Shown here: positions 61,299-64,000 of the stretch, one piece after another | How the letters are laid out: each line of letters begins with the position of its first letter | Position numbering within the stretch: position 1 is the stretch's first letter | Assembly (NCBI GenBank): GCA_012295275.1 | Contig: CM022674.1 | Coordinates: 7,766,409-7,830,408 of the forward strand | Reading direction: 5' to 3' | Length of the DNA stretch: 64,000 nt | Source: Chrysomallon squamiferum | Taxonomy: Eukaryota > Mollusca > Gastropoda > Neomphalida > Peltospiridae | Notes under the pieces: model-generated | Told to the model about the DNA's origin: nothing | Database searches by the model: none | Seen by the model: the letters and a program-made list of their open reading frames with translations, nothing else | Translations under genes and position numbers: made by a program

Positions 61299-61445
61299 GC
61301 TTATACTTTTTACTTTTTACTTTTGCGTTACTTTACTTTACTTTTGATTTTAATTTTAATTTAAATTTCACTTTTTACCTTTGCTTTATTTTACTTTACT
61401 TTACTTTACTTTACTTTTATTTTTACTTTTATTTTTACTTTACTT
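60810..61445. repeat. Long (TTTTAC/TTTAC)n pyrimidine-rich satellite-like array
   Basis: Over 600 bases almost without G on the + strand, made of tttac, ttttac, ctttac and acattt units plus a pure T run at about 61,266-61,292. The 115- and 177-codon Phe/Leu/Tyr frames across it are artefacts. Confidence 0.9.
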
Positions 61446-63287
61446 CAAATAAAATATTTTAATATTAAAATTTATTATTTGACAAGACAATATTTTTATT
61501 TAATTAAGATTGAAATGGTAAAAATTGTTCAACATCATTTTCATTTTATTACACGAAAGGAGAAAATCCAGTGCTTTCATTCCATTAGCCACTCACAAAA
61601 TAGCAGTAAGTAAACTTCTTAGGTCACCTTCCTTTAAACTGAAAACCCTCTATAATATAATCTAACCTTTTAATTTTTTTTGTCACAATTTCATCTGTCC
61701 CATCTTCTTGTATTTTCTCCCATGCTTTCATCATATTTCCATGTTCACCATGATCATTAACAGGATAAAATAAAATAAAATAAAATATCTAACAACTGAA
61801 ACTTACTGAATCCACAACACGATCAAGACATTGGTGGGTTTTTTTTTTTTTTATTTTCTTCAGTTGTATACCTTTACTTTTCTTTTTTTTTCATACCTGT
61901 GTCAGGTGAAAACTACTCATGGGAAAAGGGTTAAAATTCCAGCCAACTTTCAAGTGCCATCAAAACAAGCTTTCCCAACTACTTGTTGACCTTTGACCTC
62001 TGAAATGCTTTATTTATTAACTGTTGTTAGCCATTGTTGGTGATAATTTGAGAATACAATGTAATTTTGTTTGAATTTTGAGATAAGCTTGTTTATTTTG
62101 TTTAGAAATAAAATACAGGTACATGCTTTCAATAATGATTATCTCTACCTGTATCATGTAAAATCAGAACATCAACATGTCTTTTAAACAGCTTTACTTC
62201 TATTTCTTTTAAAGACTCTCACAGAAATATTTATTCAAATACTAGATATAAACTATAAATTGCTAATACTAGATATAAACTATAAATTGCTATTACTAAA
62301 TACAAACTGTAAATTGCTTTTGCTTGGTTATGTAACTGGCAATTGTCAACAGTTGCAGAATTTAATGTATATTTAAATAAACTATAATTATTTTGATTTT
62401 AATATTTTTACTCGGTCATATTATGTCACTGAAAGGTAATTGATTAAATACGGTTTAATCAGAACTAAGATTTTATTCAGAAATTAATATTTGTAATCAG
62501 AATTATTATCATTTATTTAGGGATGTTTTAGTTAGAATTAGGTGTTTATTTGTAGATTTCTTTTACTCAGAGACAGGTGTTTTATTCACTTAAGAATAAG
62601 ATATTTATTTAAAATTAGGATGTTATTCAGAGCCTATGATTTTATTCATATTGTGGCTTTTATCTGAAAGGAAAATTTTATTCAGACCTTGATGTGTCAG
62701 TGTTAGATATTTGTTAGAAACGAGTATTATATTCATAGTTCTGTATTTATTCAAACAGATGCTGTTAGATTTGTAGAAGTTCTTCAAACTGATGTGTTTG
62801 TTCAAAATGGTGCCTAAAGGAAAATGTTATATAATTAATATTATCTGTTTTAGGCACTGTCATTGGAAGCAGTCAAGTTAATCATGAAACATTTATATTT
62901 ATTTTACATAATCAGTGTTCTGTACTTTTTTACAATTTTATTTGTTTATTTATTTATTTTGTATTAAATAATCAATACAGTTTTCATTCATTCTTTCTTT
63001 CTTTTTTCTGTTTTTTTTTCTCTAAAGATTAAAACATATACACACAAAATCACGTACACTGAAAACCACGACACACACACTGATTGCTTGACTGCTTGCC
63101 AAAAAAGCAGCAAAAAAATAAAATAAAATAAAATAAAAAAAGCTGAAAGATAGTGAATGATTCATAATACATACTTAGTCCTAAATAATAACCTATAAGC
63201 AATACAGTTTGTTTCTTAGCAGTAAAATTTGACATTTCTTCTTTTCAACCTTTTAATGACTTTTAAATTTTGTTCTAAATACCTATA

Positions 63288-63289
63288 TA

Positions 63290-63325
<36 letters not shown>

Positions 63326-63385
63326 CATATATACATATACACATAAAAATACATATACACATATATACATATACACATAAAAATA
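63288..63385. repeat. (GT)n-(TA)n plus acatatacac repeats
   Basis: Compound microsatellite with alternating TA and CA/GT runs. Confidence 0.9.
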
Positions 63386-64000
63386 AACAGAAAAACAATA
63401 CCAGTAATTCCAACAATAATAAATACAATATATGCGTGCATGCGAGCACACACACACACAGAGAAAGATGGTAATTTATTTTGAATTGAATAATTTAACA
63501 ACTGGGAAGTACTCTTTATGCAGTAAAGTGAAGAAAGAACTTACAATACACTGTGTTGTTTTTTTTTTGAGAACATGAAAACTCCATTAATTTTGTTCTG
63601 GTGGTAAATACGACAAATCAAGGAAACCTGTTTGCTGTGACAAGCAGGAAAGTACACAATATGTCTATTGATGATAACAGAAATCAAATACTGTAACATT
63701 TTCCAAACAACTGCTTCTTAAGTAGAATCTTTTTCTGTGCTTATAAAATCTTAATATATTAATTTGCTTCAGTCTGGTTAGTTGTTTATTTTAGGGTCAT
63801 TCCATGTCAAATTATTCTCAGTGACTGACTCAGAGTTTGATACCAATTTTTATATAAATTTTTTTTAACAAAATCTCACTTGGCTGGATTGCAATGTTCC
63901 ACGTTATTGGGTGATTTGACACTTTAGTGTTTTATAAACAGTGTATGAATATATTTATGAATCATTATGTAACAATTTTGTGTTTGTGTGTGGTTGCAGT

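Larger units (their letters stand above)
55537..63998 (+). other. Agrin intron 1 (no further exon found)
   Basis: About 8.5 kb of AT-rich DNA. I looked for follistatin/Kazal cysteine patterns on the + strand and saw none. It holds the simple repeats listed separately, an unassigned block at 59,590-60,240, and a duplicated tactagatataaactataaattgct motif at about 62,242-62,300. Confidence 0.6.

Noticed and set aside
60731-61364. 115- and 177-codon frames that look like membrane proteins
   Set aside because: Low-complexity pyrimidine repeat lacking stop codons by composition; Phe/Leu/Tyr content is an artefact.

Overview
The window is animal (metazoan) nuclear DNA. It is very AT-rich, full of microsatellites and minisatellites, and its genes are cut into many short exons with GT-AG introns of roughly 0.1 to 8 kb. 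Gene content (agrin, a membrane receptor guanylyl cyclase, a Mind-bomb-like ankyrin protein) and the DNA repeats (Jockey-like LINE, Tigger/pogo, mariner, Tc1) fit an invertebrate bilaterian. A mollusc, perhaps a cephalopod, is my first guess and a chelicerate the second; the sequence does not settle it.

Left third (1-31,160): a duplicated gene family with an unusual domain order. The better copy (copy B, + strand, 19 coding exons, 11,135-28,086, about 972 residues once three 1-bp shifts are ignored) reads MIB/HERC2 - ZZ zinc finger - MIB/HERC2 - REP-like repeats - about ten ankyrin repeats - PARP catalytic domain. This is the Mind bomb plan with the C-terminal RING fingers replaced by a mono-ADP-ribosyltransferase-type PARP domain (H-Y-I triad). 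A second copy (copy A, 1,386-5,205) is a decayed duplicate. It keeps exons 2-8, has lost the ankyrin and early PARP exons, and runs into an intact last PARP exon. A further ankyrin exon of the family lies inverted at 74-240. Copy B also has three single-base frameshifts.

Middle (31,164-52,112, - strand): a complete receptor guanylyl cyclase gene of 35 coding exons. All phases agree, 4,995 coding bases give 1,664 residues plus stop, and I found no frameshift. Order: signal peptide, about 450 extracellular residues not recognised, a natriuretic-receptor-like ligand-binding domain, EGF-like cysteine-rich repeats, one membrane helix, kinase homology domain, dimerisation helix and cyclase domain. 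Its integrity argues that the copy B frameshifts are probably real rather than consensus errors.

Right (52,113-64,000): a 3-kb divergent intergenic region with CpG-richer stretches, then the first coding exon of agrin (55,083-55,536, + strand; signal peptide plus NtA laminin-binding domain). The rest is its long first intron, dominated by simple repeats. The window ends two bases after the start of a possible splice-acceptor AG.

Mobile DNA sits in introns and between genes: a Tigger-type element between copies A and B, a Jockey-like LINE and a mariner remnant inside copy B, and a Tc1 remnant and a foldback element inside the cyclase gene. Several introns carry tandem arrays that look seeded from the adjacent exon/donor junction.
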